Assembly (NCBI GenBank): GCA_031253335.1
Contig: JAIRWF010000015.1
Span: 1 to 50,613, forward strand
Source of the DNA: Streptococcaceae bacterium
Lineage (GTDB): Bacteria; Bacillota; Bacilli; Lactobacillales; Streptococcaceae
Length of the DNA: 50,613 bases
Direction of reading: 5' to 3'
Made by a program: the position numbers and the translations under genes. Below the pieces are notes generated by a model, which was given only the letters and a program-made list of their open reading frames with translations, had not been told where the DNA came from and searched no databases. Positions 18,645 to 31,033 of the stretch are shown one piece after another (the first letter of the stretch is position 1; each line of letters starts with the position of its first letter).

Positions 18645-20159
18645 TTATTTCACCGTCACAATACGCATTGAGTTTGTACGCCCGCTACCAACAGGGACAC
18701 CTGCGACAAGCACGATGTTGTCTCCCGACTCTACCAAGCCAGACTCAAGCGCTGCCGACTCAGCCAAAGCAAACATATCCTCGCTTGGTTTTGGTTTCTC
18801 ATGAAGCGTTGGAATGACGCCCCAGTTGACCATCAGTGCACGCTCCGTCTTTTCGTCAAAGACAACGGCCAAAATATCAGCATTGGGACGGTATTTTGCA
18901 ACTGCACGTGCCGTATTGCCAGATTCTGTCAAGGCTACAATGAGTTTAATATCCATCGAACGCGTTGCATCACGCACGGCAGAAGCCACAGACTCTGTCA
19001 CAGAAGACCGGTCATAATCTGCGAAACGCAAACGACCATAGCGCACAAGCTCTGTCTGAGCCAATTTGTCAACAGTTGCCATCGTTTGAACCGCTTCACG
19101 TGGGTATTTCCCGTTGGCAGACTCGCCCGAGAGCATCGTCGCATCTGTCCCGTCAATGACTGCGTTGAAGACATCAGAAATCTCAGAACGCGTCGCACGT
19201 GGGTGCTCCGTCATCGACTCCAACATATTTGTTGCCGTGATGACTGGTTTTCCAGCAGCGGCGCACTTTGTGATAATCATCTTCTGATACACAGGCACCA
19301 TCTCAAATGGTACCTCAATCCCCATGTCCCCACGGGCTACCATGATCCCATCTGACACGTCGATGATTTCATCAATGTTGTCAATCCCTTGCTGATTTTC
19401 AATCTTCGGGAAGAGCTGTACATGTTCATTGCCTGTTTCTTTCATGATGGCACGGATTTCATTAACATCTTTTGCCGTACGCACAAATGAGATAGAAATG
19501 TAGTTAATCCCTTGCTCCAAACCAAAACGAATATCTGCATCATCGCGATCTGCGAGTGCTGGGAAAGGAATCTTTGTATTGGGAATGTTGACACCTTTTT
19601 GTTTCGCGATGATTTCGTCATTTTCAGCGGTCACGAGGAACTCACGCTTGTCTGCATCTTTTCCAGTGACAGTCAGGCCAAGCTTCCCATCGTCAATCAA
19701 GATACGTTGACCAACAGACACATCATCAAAGATATCGAGACCACCTGCGACGTTCAAGGCAATCACGTCTTTCGTTGATTTGATACCTTGTTTTGTCGCC
19801 ACACGGAATTGATCCCCCGTATGATAATCATAAGACTTTGCATCGCCTTCAAAAAGCTCTGTACGGATTTCAGGACCTTTCGTATCCAGCAAGAAGCCTA
19901 CTTTTTTATTGACCAATTTTTCAGCCATACGAACCGTTTCCATACGTTTTGCATGCTCTGCATGGTCGCCGTGACTGAAGTTAAAGCGGAAAACATTTGC
20001 CCCCGCATCAATCAAGCTGGCAATCGTTTTAGCAGATGCTTCTTGATCAAGCTCTTCATCCCAATAGCCATCTTCCCCAAACTTTTTCCCGCCACGTGTC
20101 TCAACGGCAGGGCCAAGCGTTGCAACAATTTTTACTTTTTTTTGAAGTTCTCTTGTCAT
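18645..20159 (-). CDS. pyk: Pyruvate kinase
   Basis: Glycolytic enzyme converting phosphoenolpyruvate and ADP to pyruvate and ATP. It has 504 residues, close to the lactococcal enzyme. The N-terminal KVKIVATLGPA, FRFNFSHGDH near 58-67, LDTKGPEIRTE near 91-101, the catalytic FPKIENQQG near 251-259 and ARGDMG followed by a C-terminal allosteric domain are all present. It is 30 bp downstream of pfkA, so the two form a glycolytic operon. Unlike the lactococcal las operon, no ldh follows: a strong terminator comes directly after pyk. Confidence 0.97.
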   Translation of the reverse strand: MTRELQKKVKIVATLGPAVETRGGKKFGEDGYWDEELDQEASAKTIASLIDAGANVFRFNFSHGDHAEHAKRMETVRMAEKLVNKKVGFLLDTKGPEIRTELFEGDAKSYDYHTGDQFRVATKQGIKSTKDVIALNVAGGLDIFDDVSVGQRILIDDGKLGLTVTGKDADKREFLVTAENDEIIAKQKGVNIPNTKIPFPALADRDDADIRFGLEQGINYISISFVRTAKDVNEIRAIMKETGNEHVQLFPKIENQQGIDNIDEIIDVSDGIMVARGDMGIEVPFEMVPVYQKMIITKCAAAGKPVITATNMLESMTEHPRATRSEISDVFNAVIDGTDATMLSGESANGKYPREAVQTMATVDKLAQTELVRYGRLRFADYDRSSVTESVASAVRDATRSMDIKLIVALTESGNTARAVAKYRPNADILAVVFDEKTERALMVNWGVIPTLHEKPKPSEDMFALAESAALESGLVESGDNIVLVAGVPVGSGRTNSMRIVTVK

Positions 20160-20189
20160 GATAATTTTTTATGTCTTTCTATTTTTTGT

Positions 20190-21242
<1,053 letters not shown>

Positions 21243-21256
21243 TTAATTTCATGTTC

Positions 21257-21265
21257 ATTATATCA
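21257..21265 (-). promoter_or_regulatory. pfkA-pyk promoter -10 region
   Basis: TGATATAAT on the minus strand, about 38 nt before the pfkA ATG. Confidence 0.6.
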
Positions 21266-21329
21266 CGAATTCATGAAAAGTGCTGTCCTCAATTTGTGAA
21301 AAGCCTTACGTAGCTTGTGAACTTTGTGA

Positions 21330-21349
21330 TAAAAAAGACCACTAGGTCC
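21330..21349 (-). terminator. Second terminator after tRNA-Arg
   Basis: GGACC-TAGT-GGTC then TTTTTTATC on the minus strand. Confidence 0.7.
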
Positions 21350-21365
21350 TCTCATCTCTCCTATC

Positions 21366-21391
21366 AAAAAAATGCGACTTCTGCCGCATTT
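21366..21391 (-). terminator. First terminator after tRNA-Arg
   Basis: AATGCG and CGCATT arms around GCAGAAGT, then TTTTTTT on the minus strand, just past the 3' end of the tRNA. Confidence 0.8.
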
Positions 21392-21394
21392 TAC

Positions 21395-21468
21395 TGATCC
21401 AGGGGAGATTCGAACTCTCGACCGATCGCTTAGAAGGCGATTGCTCTATCCAGCTGAGCTACTGGACC
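21395..21468 (-). tRNA. tRNA-Arg (anticodon TCT)
   Basis: A 74-nt cloverleaf. The acceptor GGTCCAG pairs with CTGGATC; the D-stem is GCTC/GAGC, the anticodon stem ATCGC/GCGAT with loop CTTCTAA, and the T-arm has TTCGAAT. The T-stem has one mismatch. A TCT anticodon reads AGA/AGG arginine codons. CCA is not encoded. Two terminators follow. Confidence 0.93.
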
Positions 21469-21527
21469 AACTAAAAACTGAGAAACAGTTCATTTCTCAG
21501 TTTAGCATAATTTTATCATTTTCGCAA

Positions 21528-22844
21528 TCACTGTCCACTTGTGGCAACACTGCTAGAAGTCGTACTTGACGAGCTTGTCGTTGTTGCCGAAACAGACCCA
21601 CCCGTTGACGACACATAGTTTGCTGCATTGTCTGGCGTGATTGTCACAAAGCTACCGTCTGTGTTTATCCCATAGGTCGTTGTCTTAGACCCTTCTGTCA
21701 CGGTAGCAGATGGCAAATAATAATCAGGTGCAGAATCGCCAAACTCATCTTCATAGGTAATGATATTACTGTTGAGTGTGGTAATTGTGGGCTTACCAAG
21801 AGATTTTAACATTGCGTTTTGAACAGCCAAGTCAACATCCTGCGGCATAAATTGATAACTTACCCCATTCCACATCTCGCCGACACCCTGATACTGGATA
21901 GAGACTATCTTTTTGAAGCAGTTTTTATAGGCTAAAAGGCTCTGCAAGGTTGAGCTATTGATTTCAATATTGGTTTTGAAATCTTGGCTCACATCATTTA
22001 AGAGGGTTTGATATTTACTCAGATTATCAAAACTTAAGATTTTTTTCGCCAGCTGCGTGATGACCTCACGTTGATGCGCGGCGCGTCCGTAGTCTCCGTT
22101 TGGCAAAGTATCTCTATCACGCGCAAAGACCAAAGCTTGGTCTCCATTTATGAGTTGCTTAGGCTCTCCGTCTATGTAAGGCACCACAGCCGTATACTCA
22201 GGCTCCGTGTTTGAAATATAGATGGATCCCAGTGGGTATCCAGGAAGACCCGTCGCACTATAAGCATCTTGGCCCCCTGTGTCGTTGACTACTTCGACCC
22301 CCCCTACATCATTGACGAGATTGATGAGACCTGCAAAATTTACCATGACAAAGTTATCAATCGGCACACCTGCTTGTTGCCCAATCGTCTGCATGGCATA
22401 TTGAGCACCCATAGAGAGGCCTCCAGCATCTCCCCCGCTGCTTGATCCATTATTATATCCTAAGGGATAAGCCGCATTCATTTTTTGGACGGAACCTGTG
22501 ACATTGCCTGATTCATCCAAAATATTGGTCGGTGTATCGCGTTCCATAGAGACCATTGTGGCTGTTTCCGTCTTTGGATTAAGCGTTAAGACAATCTGTG
22601 AATCTGAGTTGCCATCCCAAGAGGTCGAACCCCCACGAGAGTTGTCCCCCGTATCCACCCCCATCAAGAGAATTGTTAGTGGTTTGGTTGCCTTGAGAGT
22701 CTCATCGTCTCCGACTTGGGTATAGGTCGATTTGAGTGAGATTTGTGTCGAATTCCAAACGGTGCCTGCATAAACAGCTGCGGTCGCAACCACGAGTACA
22801 ATAATGGCACCCAACATGAGGAGGGATTTTTTCCAAACTTTCAT
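21528..22844 (-). CDS. LytR-CpsA-Psr family cell-wall transferase
   Basis: 438 residues with one N-terminal membrane anchor (about 6-27) and an extracellular LCP domain. Family members attach teichoic acids or polysaccharides to peptidoglycan. Motifs visible: LLMGVDTGD near 59-67, SMERDTP near 98-104, and FARDRDTLPNGDYGRAAHQREVI near 239-261 with the conserved Arg and Asp residues. The C-terminal tail (about 410-438) is Ser/Thr-rich. The ATG is 6 nt behind an extended -10 box. Monocistronic, upstream of tRNA-Arg on the same strand. Confidence 0.92.
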   Translation of the reverse strand: MKVWKKSLLMLGAIIVLVVATAAVYAGTVWNSTQISLKSTYTQVGDDETLKATKPLTILLMGVDTGDNSRGGSTSWDGNSDSQIVLTLNPKTETATMVSMERDTPTNILDESGNVTGSVQKMNAAYPLGYNNGSSSGGDAGGLSMGAQYAMQTIGQQAGVPIDNFVMVNFAGLINLVNDVGGVEVVNDTGGQDAYSATGLPGYPLGSIYISNTEPEYTAVVPYIDGEPKQLINGDQALVFARDRDTLPNGDYGRAAHQREVITQLAKKILSFDNLSKYQTLLNDVSQDFKTNIEINSSTLQSLLAYKNCFKKIVSIQYQGVGEMWNGVSYQFMPQDVDLAVQNAMLKSLGKPTITTLNSNIITYEDEFGDSAPDYYLPSATVTEGSKTTTYGINTDGSFVTITPDNAANYVSSTGGSVSATTTSSSSTTSSSVATSGQ

Positions 22845-22850
22845 GCCTTC

Positions 22851-22859
22851 ATTATATCA
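22851..22859 (-). promoter_or_regulatory. Extended -10 of the LCP gene, leaderless arrangement
   Basis: TGATATAAT on the minus strand ends 6 nt before the ATG. Confidence 0.7.
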
Positions 22860-22890
22860 AAATTTGATGAAATCTCGGCTTAAATGCCTA

Positions 22891-22911
22891 AGAAAAAAGA
22901 GCCGAAGCTCT
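22891..22911 (-). terminator. Terminator of the pst-phoU operon
   Basis: AGAGC-TTCG-GCTCT followed by TTTTTTCT on the minus strand, just past the phoU stop at 22919. Confidence 0.88.
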
Positions 22912-22918
22912 GATTCCC

Positions 22919-23572
22919 TTAAAGTTCCACAAGTTCTCCGCTCTTCAAGTAAACAACCCATTCGCAAAGATTGCGTCCGAAGTCGCCGATGCGCTCGAGG
23001 TGCATGAGGGTCATCAAGTATTCTTTGCCATCGGTCACGCGCTCAGGATTTTCAGTCATGGCACGCAGCACTTTTTCTTGCGTTTCTTCGACCATCTTAT
23101 CAATCGCGTCATCTTGTTGGGCAATCTGAGTCGCACGACTGTCGTCATTTTGGATATAGGCGTTCAAGGCGCTATCGACAAGTTCCTTAACTTTTTCGCC
23201 AATGTGAGCAATGTCATTTTCAACACCCAAGCCCTCTGAGTCCTCGCCAAGATTTAGCAAATCCTTGGCAATGCTTGCTGCATGGTCGCCCATTCGCTCC
23301 AAGTCAGAACTCGCCTTAAGGACGGTGATGACCGTCCGCAAGTCGCCCGAGACAGGCTGCTGGAGGGCAATCATCTCGAAGGACTTTGTCTCAAGCTTGA
23401 CTTCTTGCTCATTGATGGCATGGTCGCCGTCAATGACGTCTTGTGCAAGTTCTGGGTCGCGACTCACAAACGCGCGGATAGCCTTATTGAGCTGCCCCGA
23501 AACCAGCGTCCCCATGGAATAAAACTGATTGTGGAGTTTGTTTAATTCTTCTTCAAATTGTGTACGTAACAT
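22919..23572 (-). CDS. phoU: Phosphate transport regulator PhoU
   Basis: 217 residues, the usual PhoU size, made of two repeats of a three-helix bundle with metal-cluster motifs (ERMGDHAASIAKDL near 91-104 and HLERIGDFGRNLCEW near 192-206). It restrains Pst uptake and phosphate signalling when phosphate is plentiful. It is the last gene of the operon. Its ATG is separated from an upstream AGAAAGGAA by a 120-nt structured element (23584-23705). Confidence 0.95.
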   Translation of the reverse strand: MLRTQFEEELNKLHNQFYSMGTLVSGQLNKAIRAFVSRDPELAQDVIDGDHAINEQEVKLETKSFEMIALQQPVSGDLRTVITVLKASSDLERMGDHAASIAKDLLNLGEDSEGLGVENDIAHIGEKVKELVDSALNAYIQNDDSRATQIAQQDDAIDKMVEETQEKVLRAMTENPERVTDGKEYLMTLMHLERIGDFGRNLCEWVVYLKSGELVEL

Positions 23573-23583
23573 ATGTTTAAGAT

Positions 23584-23705
23584 GTGAGGACGACTGTTTT
23601 GAAGTGGCGCAAATTAGGAAATCTAGTGGTTCTGTGCTTGCACAGGTTCCCCGATTTATCTATTTGCCACCACTTCAAGGAGGCCGAGCTCAATTCCTTT
23701 CTATT
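23584..23705 (-). repeat. Structured leader element before phoU (copy A)
   Basis: On the minus strand AGAAAGGAATTGAGCTC is followed by a long hairpin whose base is CCTTGAAGTGG pairing with CCACTTCAA (arms at 23670-23678 and 23599-23607). Inside is a second hairpin, CTGTGC/GCACAG. The element ends with a conserved ACAGTCG and CTCACA about 15-20 nt before the phoU ATG. It is closely similar to 26525-26645 before pstA. Confidence 0.8.
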
Positions 23706-23734
23706 AGTTCATTTTCCTTTTAAGATTTGCTTAG

Positions 23735-23880
23735 TGCACATCCTATCCAAATTTGAGTTTCGCGAATCATCGCCTTGACTTGCTACTCAAAGTCCTGCTT
23801 TGAACTTCGTTCAAAGTAAATAAACAGGCCTTTTTGCTACAATCAAGGCGGTTCGGATTCGCTGCACATCATCCAAATTT
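23735..23880. repeat. MITE-like element flanked by a duplicated pstB 3' end
   Basis: Terminal inverted repeats GCGAATC-AT-CGCCTTGA (23762-23778) and TCAAGGCG-N5-GATTCGC (23843-23862) enclose about 100 bp with an inner hairpin CTTTGAACTTCGTTCAAAG (23798-23816). Outside lie two near-identical copies of the last codons of pstB plus following bases (23735-23754 and 23863-23880, differing by a 2-nt indel). The inner hairpin plus GTAAATAAAC recurs at 31129-31157. Confidence 0.8.
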
Positions 23881-24636
23881 CCCAGCGACATAATCTTCCG
23901 TTTCCTGCTTTTGTGGGGTGAGGAAGATGTCTTTGGTCGGGCCGTATTCGATGAGCTCGCCCATGAGCATGAAAGCTGTGCGGTCACTGATACGTGAGGC
24001 CTGTTGCATGTTGTGGGTCACGGCGATGAGTGTGTAGTCGTTTTTGAGTTCCAGCATCGTTTCTTCGATACGACCACTGGAAATCGGGTCAAGGGCTGAC
24101 GTCGCTTCGTCAAGCAATATGATATCTGGCTTGACGGCAAGGACACGGGCAATACAGACACGCTGCTGTTGCCCCCCAGAGAGACCAAGGGCTGAATCAT
24201 GGAGTTTGTCTTTGACTTCGTCCCAGATATTCGCCGCCTTGAGCGAGGTTTCAACAGTCTCATCAAGCAACGCCTTATCCTTCTCGCCATTTAATCGTAA
24301 ACCATAGACAACATTCTCATAAATGCTGAAAGGAAAGGGATTCGGCTGCTGAAAGACCATGCCGATATTTTTTCGGAGCTCGGTCGTGTCTGTCCGTGGG
24401 CTATAAATGTTTTGCCCTTTGTAGTTGATTGCCCCCTTGATTGTAACGCTTGAAATCAGGTCATTCATGCGATTGATGGAGCGGAGCAAGGTCGATTTCC
24501 CACAACCCGACGGACCAATCAGCGCCGTAATTTCCTTGGGGTAAAAGTCGAGGTTAATCGCATCGAGCGCTTTTTTCTCGCCATAGTATAAGGACAAGTC
24601 CGAGATGGAGAGGATGGGTTCTTTTTCTTCTGTCAT
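23869..24636 (-). CDS. pstB: Phosphate ABC transporter ATPase PstB (second paralog)
   Basis: 255 residues from ATG 24636, which has AGAAAGGA; the longer frame adds only leader codons. Walker [10 protein letters not shown] is at 41-49, signature LSGGQQQR at 152-159, Walker B ILLDE at 173-177. SINRMNDL after the P-loop is typical of PstB. It drives phosphate import through PstC-PstA. A second PstB precedes it, as in lactococci and streptococci. Its 3' end is duplicated in the downstream repeat. Confidence 0.95.
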   Translation of the reverse strand: MTEEKEPILSISDLSLYYGEKKALDAINLDFYPKEITALIGPSGCGKSTLLRSINRMNDLISSVTIKGAINYKGQNIYSPRTDTTELRKNIGMVFQQPNPFPFSIYENVVYGLRLNGEKDKALLDETVETSLKAANIWDEVKDKLHDSALGLSGGQQQRVCIARVLAVKPDIILLDEATSALDPISSGRIEETMLELKNDYTLIAVTHNMQQASRISDRTAFMLMGELIEYGPTKDIFLTPQKQETEDYVAGKFG

Positions 24637-24791
24637 AAAATCCTTTCTAAGGAACTTGAATAAACGCTGGTTTACCAAGAACCGAAAATAATATAAGAGG
24701 CTAAAGTTTATTAAGGAACTTGGATTCGCAAGCTTCGCTTGCTCACCAAGAACTGTCGTTTATAGTCGCTAAAGCTCATTAAACGTCAGTC

Positions 24792-25592
24792 TCAACCAAA
24801 GTGTCCAGAGACGTAGTCTTCTGTCGATTTCAATGTTGGGTTTGTGAAAATCTTCGTCGTTTCGTCGTACTCGATGAGGTCGCCACTGTAAAAGAAGCCT
24901 GTATAATCACTGACGCGAGACGCTTGTTGCATGTTGTGCGTCACGATGATAATCGTATAGTTTTCTTTCAGGGTATTCATCGTTTCCTCAATCTGCATCG
25001 TCGAAATCGGATCAAGCGCTGAGCAGGGCTCATCCATGAGGAGAATATCTGGTTTCACGCTAATTGCACGGGCGATACAGAGACGTTGTGCCTGCCCACC
25101 CGAAAGCGCCAGGGCAGATTTTTTGAGGTCGTCTTTGACTTGATCCCAGAGGGCTGCTTGCTTGAGCGAGGTTTCGACGATTTCATCGAGCTGCTTTTTG
25201 TCTTTCACGCCATTTTTGCGGTGGATGAAGGCAATGTTATCATAAATCGACTTGGCAAAAGGATTTGGGCGTTGGAAGACCATGCCGATTTGCTTTCTGA
25301 CCTCGAAGACATTGACCGCTTTGGCATTGATATCGACACCTTCGTACATGATTTCGCCTGTGACGCGAGCAATCGCTGCAAAGTCATTCATCCGGTTGAG
25401 GCTACGCAAGTAGGTGGATTTTCCTGAGCCAGATGGGCCAATCAAAGCCGTGATTTTATTTTCCTGAAAGCCCATCGTCACGCCGTGTATGGCCTCAAAG
25501 TTGCCATAGAAGACATAGAGATCTTTGGTGGAGATGACGTTATTATCAGGGAATTCGAGGATTTGGCGTTCAGACCAGTCGTATTCAGCCAT
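24792..25592 (-). CDS. pstB: Phosphate ABC transporter ATPase PstB (first paralog)
   Basis: 266 residues with Walker [10 protein letters not shown] at 52-60, signature LSGGQAQR at 163-170, a DEPCSALDP Walker B region and SLNRMND after the P-loop. Its start overlaps the pstA stop, so the two are co-translated. The 155-bp gap to the next pstB (24637-24791) contains a partly repeated GGAACTTG...ACCAAGAAC sequence and a hairpin GCAAGC-TTC-GCTTGC near 24735, but no gene. Confidence 0.95.
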   Translation of the reverse strand: MAEYDWSERQILEFPDNNVISTKDLYVFYGNFEAIHGVTMGFQENKITALIGPSGSGKSTYLRSLNRMNDFAAIARVTGEIMYEGVDINAKAVNVFEVRKQIGMVFQRPNPFAKSIYDNIAFIHRKNGVKDKKQLDEIVETSLKQAALWDQVKDDLKKSALALSGGQAQRLCIARAISVKPDILLMDEPCSALDPISTMQIEETMNTLKENYTIIIVTHNMQQASRVSDYTGFFYSGDLIEYDETTKIFTNPTLKSTEDYVSGHFG

Positions 25593-26518
25593 TATTTACC
25601 ACCTCCTGTCAAGCGTTTGTGAAGACGTCCGCCGAGAAAGCGCGCGCCGATATTGAATAAAAGAACAAAGATAATGAGAACCGCGCCTGCACCTGCGGAA
25701 ATCTGTGTAGCTGTGGCAATCGTGCCTTCGGTATTAAGCGCCCAGATGTGGACAGCAAGGGTTTCTGCGGGGCGAAAGAGCGAGAGGGGCGAGGTAATCG
25801 ACATCGGGTCCCAGTTGCTCCAGACGATGGGAAGGTTGGTCTGACCTGCCGTATAGATCAAGGCTGCGGCTTCTCCGAAGACACGACCTGCGGAGAGGAT
25901 GACACCTGTGATAATGCCTGGGATGGCCTGCGGGAGGATGACAGACAAGGTCGTTTCCCATTTAGAGAGACCCAGGGCCAATCCACCTTCACGCTGAATA
26001 TTGGAAACGCTGCGGATGGATTCTTCGACATTTCGCGTCATGAGCGGGAGGTTGAAGACGGTAAGGGCTAAGGCTCCTGCAATGACGGAAAAGCCCATGC
26101 CCAGCTGTTGGACAAAGAGAATCATACCGAAGAGACCAACGACAATGGAAGGAAGAGAGCTCAAGACTTCGATTGTCGTGCGGATGAGGTTCGTGATGCG
26201 AGATTTCTGATTCGCGTACTCAGAGAGGAAGATACCAGCGCCGAGCGACAGGGGAAAGCTGATGATCAGCGTCACAATGAGAAGGTAAATCGAATTCCAA
26301 AGTTGCACCGCAATACCGCCTCCCGTTAAAGGGTTCGACGGAGTTGTGAGGAATTTCCACGAAACGTTTGGCAGGCCTTTAATCAAGATATAGAGGAGGA
26401 GAAAGGCTAATATAATCACGATGATACCTGAGAGAACGTAGAGGATGACGGTTGCGATGGTGTTCGTGCGGCGAGCAGAATTGCGTACTTTTGGAGATGT
26501 ATTCGTTGTATTTTCCAT
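25592..26518 (-). CDS. pstA: Phosphate ABC transporter permease PstA
   Basis: Membrane subunit of the Pst importer, 308 residues from ATG 26518, with about six membrane segments and the EAA-like loop ([29 protein letters not shown]). An in-frame ATG 36 nt upstream lies inside the structured element. Comparison with the phoU leader, which shares the element up to CTTAA, favours 26518. Neither start has a close Shine-Dalgarno. Confidence 0.93.
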   Translation of the reverse strand: MENTTNTSPKVRNSARRTNTIATVILYVLSGIIVIILAFLLLYILIKGLPNVSWKFLTTPSNPLTGGGIAVQLWNSIYLLIVTLIISFPLSLGAGIFLSEYANQKSRITNLIRTTIEVLSSLPSIVVGLFGMILFVQQLGMGFSVIAGALALTVFNLPLMTRNVEESIRSVSNIQREGGLALGLSKWETTLSVILPQAIPGIITGVILSAGRVFGEAAALIYTAGQTNLPIVWSNWDPMSITSPLSLFRPAETLAVHIWALNTEGTIATATQISAGAGAVLIIFVLLFNIGARFLGGRLHKRLTGGGK

Positions 26519-26524
26519 TAAGTT

Positions 26525-26645
26525 GTGAGAGCGACTGTTTTGAAGTTGAGCCATTTAGGAAATCTGAGATCCTTGTCCAACAGACAGGTTCCAGATTTTT
26601 TCTAATGGCCGAAACTTCAAGGAGCTCGAGCTCAGTTCCTTTCTA
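26525..26645 (-). repeat. Structured leader element before pstA (copy B)
   Basis: On the minus strand AGAAAGGAACTGAGCTC is followed by a long hairpin with base TTGAAGTT/AACTTCAA (26540-26547 with 26613-26620) and further pairing of GGCCATTAG with CTAAATGGC. It has the same order of parts, length and boundaries as copy A at 23584-23705. Confidence 0.8.
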
Positions 26646-27578
26646 AAATTGACTCCGTTTTGCAACGGCGCGCATGATGAGGTTAAAGACGAGAGACATC
26701 AAAAGCAAGAGGAGGGCAAGAGACCAGAGGGCGTTCGTTTGCAAGCCTGGCGTCGCGTTCGGGATCCCTGAGGTCAAAATGGAGGTCAGGGTGGATGCAG
26801 GTTTCAAGAGGCTCGTTGGCATTTGGATGGCATTGCCCACGACCATCTGAATGGCTAAGGCTTCGCCGAAGGCACGGGCCATACCGAAGATAACGGCGGT
26901 CAAAATCCCTGGGGTCGCCGCCCGCAAAAGGACGCGCCAAATCGTCTGCCAGCGGGTTGCGCCAAGGCCGAGTGAGGCTTCGCGGTAGTGTGCGGGAATC
27001 GCTCGGAGGCTATCGACCGTCATAGAGGTCACAGTAGGGAGAATCATGACGAAGAGGACGAAAACGCCCGAGAGAAGGCCGAGTCCCGTCCCTCCGAACC
27101 AGCCACGGATGAGCGGTACAACGACTGTCAAGCCGATAAAGCCGTAAACGACAGAGGGGATGCCGACAAGGAGCTCGATAACAGGTTGAAGGATGCGGGC
27201 GCCAATTTTAGGCGAGATTTCAGTCATGTAAATCCCTGCGCCAATGGCAAATGGGGTAGCGACGAGGGCTGAGAGGATGGTTACGATAAAAGAGCCTGCA
27301 ATCATAGGGAGTGCGCCAACTGCGGGTTTCCCATCGGGGCCTAAGCTTCCTGGTGCCCAATTTGTCCCAAAGATGAAGTTGAAGGGATTGATTTTATTGA
27401 TAAAGAAGGTCGAGAGGCCTTTTTGGGCGACGAAAACGAGAATGAGAAGAACGACCGCGCAGATGATTGCGATGCAGATAAAGGTAATCGTGCGGCCGAT
27501 GTTTTCAAGGCGCGAATTTTTGGACGGCGCAGTGAGTTTTTGCGCGATGTCGCTTGGTTGTGTGGTTGGTGTTTGCAT
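26643..27578 (-). CDS. pstC: Phosphate ABC transporter permease PstC
   Basis: 311 residues, about six membrane segments, and a EASLGLGATRWQTIWRVLLRAATPGILT loop that contacts PstB. It is the first gene of the operon in this window. A pstS phosphate-binding-protein gene would normally precede it but is absent: upstream are only repeats and an unrelated membrane protein. CAGAAAG before the ATG is a weak ribosome binding site. Confidence 0.94.
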   Translation of the reverse strand: MQTPTTQPSDIAQKLTAPSKNSRLENIGRTITFICIAIICAVVLLILVFVAQKGLSTFFINKINPFNFIFGTNWAPGSLGPDGKPAVGALPMIAGSFIVTILSALVATPFAIGAGIYMTEISPKIGARILQPVIELLVGIPSVVYGFIGLTVVVPLIRGWFGGTGLGLLSGVFVLFVMILPTVTSMTVDSLRAIPAHYREASLGLGATRWQTIWRVLLRAATPGILTAVIFGMARAFGEALAIQMVVGNAIQMPTSLLKPASTLTSILTSGIPNATPGLQTNALWSLALLLLLMSLVFNLIMRAVAKRSQF

Positions 27579-28018
27579 AATTTTACTTTCTGAGAAGCTC
27601 CTCGGAGCTTGCGGAAGGTGATTTGAGCTGTCAACTTGGACAGCATGTATTAGTGCGGGCTACAAGCACTCGTAAAAGTTTTGTCAGATTTGACAAGCTC
27701 AATGAGCGCTTGTAACGAATGTTTAGGGCGTGTCTATCTCCGCCACTTCGTGTCGGGCTGTCCGCTCTGTAACCCTACTAGCATCACTGTAAGGTGCAGA
27801 CCGCACCAACAGACGTCCTTCGCTACGGCGCAGACCGCGCCAAGTCGAGACGCAAAAAACGGTTTGCTTTTGAAGACTATCTTCGCCACTTCGTGTCGGG
27901 CTGTCCATTCGCTGTAGGGCGCTAAAGCGCCAACACGAATCGCAAGGCCGAGCAGCCGTTTATACACTTGACGCTTGTGTCAAGCGGCTCTCGAAGTGCT
28001 GGTGGCGTTACCATTGGG
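27579..28018. repeat. Repeat-filled spacer upstream of pstC
   Basis: It contains a recurrent palindrome TGTCAGATTTGACA at 27682-27695 and the inverted counterpart of the window's first 142 bp at 27726-27867. A direct repeat of about 28 bp (ATCT[CT]CGCCACTTCGTGTC...) starts at 27735 and again at 27878, so the unit recurs with a period of 143 bp. Hairpins such as GGCGCT-AA-AGCGCC and CTTGACGC-TT-GTGTCAAG follow near 27915-27985. I see no credible gene or clear pstC promoter. Confidence 0.8.
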
Positions 28019-28141
28019 ATGGCGATTGTCCTTGTTATTTTTATTAGCAACCCCTTCTTATCTACTCCAATCCTTCTCATACCAGGATTTCTCGCTCTTT
28101 TCCTTATCCAGCGTCATTATCAAAAAGCCTTCTGGCAATAA
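28019..28141 (+). pseudogene. Possible remnant or small membrane protein
   Basis: A 40-codon frame beginning MAIVLVIFISNPFLS and ending QKAFWQ, strongly hydrophobic in the middle, then TAA. There is no ribosome binding site, and the frame stays open upstream through repeat sequence. It could be the 3' end of a membrane-protein gene cut off by the repeats, or chance. AT content and codon pattern look coding. Confidence 0.35.
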
Positions 28142-28230
28142 CTAAATTAAGTACTTGACACCCCTGTCAACCTGCTTTACAGTCAACATAAAAAGCGTAC
28201 ATCCGTGCGCTTTTTTCTGTCAATTACAAC

Positions 28231-28599
28231 TTACCAATCTTTCCATCCGTCTTCATCATTTGGCGTCACATCTTTTGGTGCTTTCTTCCCCGAACCACTC
28301 GCACCATGTGTCTGCCATTGCGAGGCTTCACGTTCATACTGCCTGCCCGCCTGCCAACTCTCATAACGCGTGCGGTGCCTGCCAATTGACACTCCTAGCC
28401 AAATAATACTCAAAACAAGCAGCAGCCCAATCACGGGTATCGCCGCCACCCCGAATAAGAACACCCCAAAGATCAACCGAAGACCAAAGACCGCAAGCAG
28501 TGCCAAAACCAAAAATGCCAACAATCCAATCTTAAACATACCTCGAATAAAGACGGCGAATAGCCAAATCACAAATACTAAGAATAAAAAACCAAACAT
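28231..28599 (-). CDS. Small membrane protein of unknown function
   Basis: 122 residues from ATG 28599, with GGAG 6-7 nt upstream (a TTG two codons earlier is less likely). Three hydrophobic segments (about 2-20, 22-45 and 48-70) are followed by a polar C-terminal tail with several Arg, Gln, Trp and Asp residues, ending in EDGWKDW. I do not recognise a family. It stands alone, upstream of the repeat region; TTGACA-CCCC-TGTCAA at 28155-28170 lies downstream. Confidence 0.7.
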   Translation of the reverse strand: MFGFLFLVFVIWLFAVFIRGMFKIGLLAFLVLALLAVFGLRLIFGVFLFGVAAIPVIGLLLVLSIIWLGVSIGRHRTRYESWQAGRQYEREASQWQTHGASGSGKKAPKDVTPNDEDGWKDW

Positions 28600-28687
28600 T
28601 TTCAAACTCCAATCTTTTGATAAAATCAGTATAGCATAGCTCCAGAAACAAGCACTCCGCCCTGAGACTGATTTTTTTGAACGCTCG

Positions 28688-28696
28688 TGATATAAT
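28688..28696 (+). promoter_or_regulatory. Promoter of the MFS-tgt operon, near-leaderless
   Basis: TGATATAAT ends 8 nt before the MFS ATG. The -35 (CTGATT at 17 bp) is poor. Confidence 0.65.
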
Positions 28697-28704
28697 GAAC
28701 TATT

Positions 28705-31030
<2,326 letters not shown>

Positions 31031-31033
31031 GAC

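Noticed and set aside
27681-27967. Overlapping frames of 60-80 codons on both strands upstream of pstC
   Set aside because: All lie in the repeat shared with 1-142, in several frames at once, without starts or ribosome binding sites.
28155-28170. TTGACA-CCCC-TGTCAA resembling the island's TetR operators
   Set aside because: The spacing differs (4 instead of 2), no promoter or gene start fits it, and one match of this size near repeats is weak evidence.
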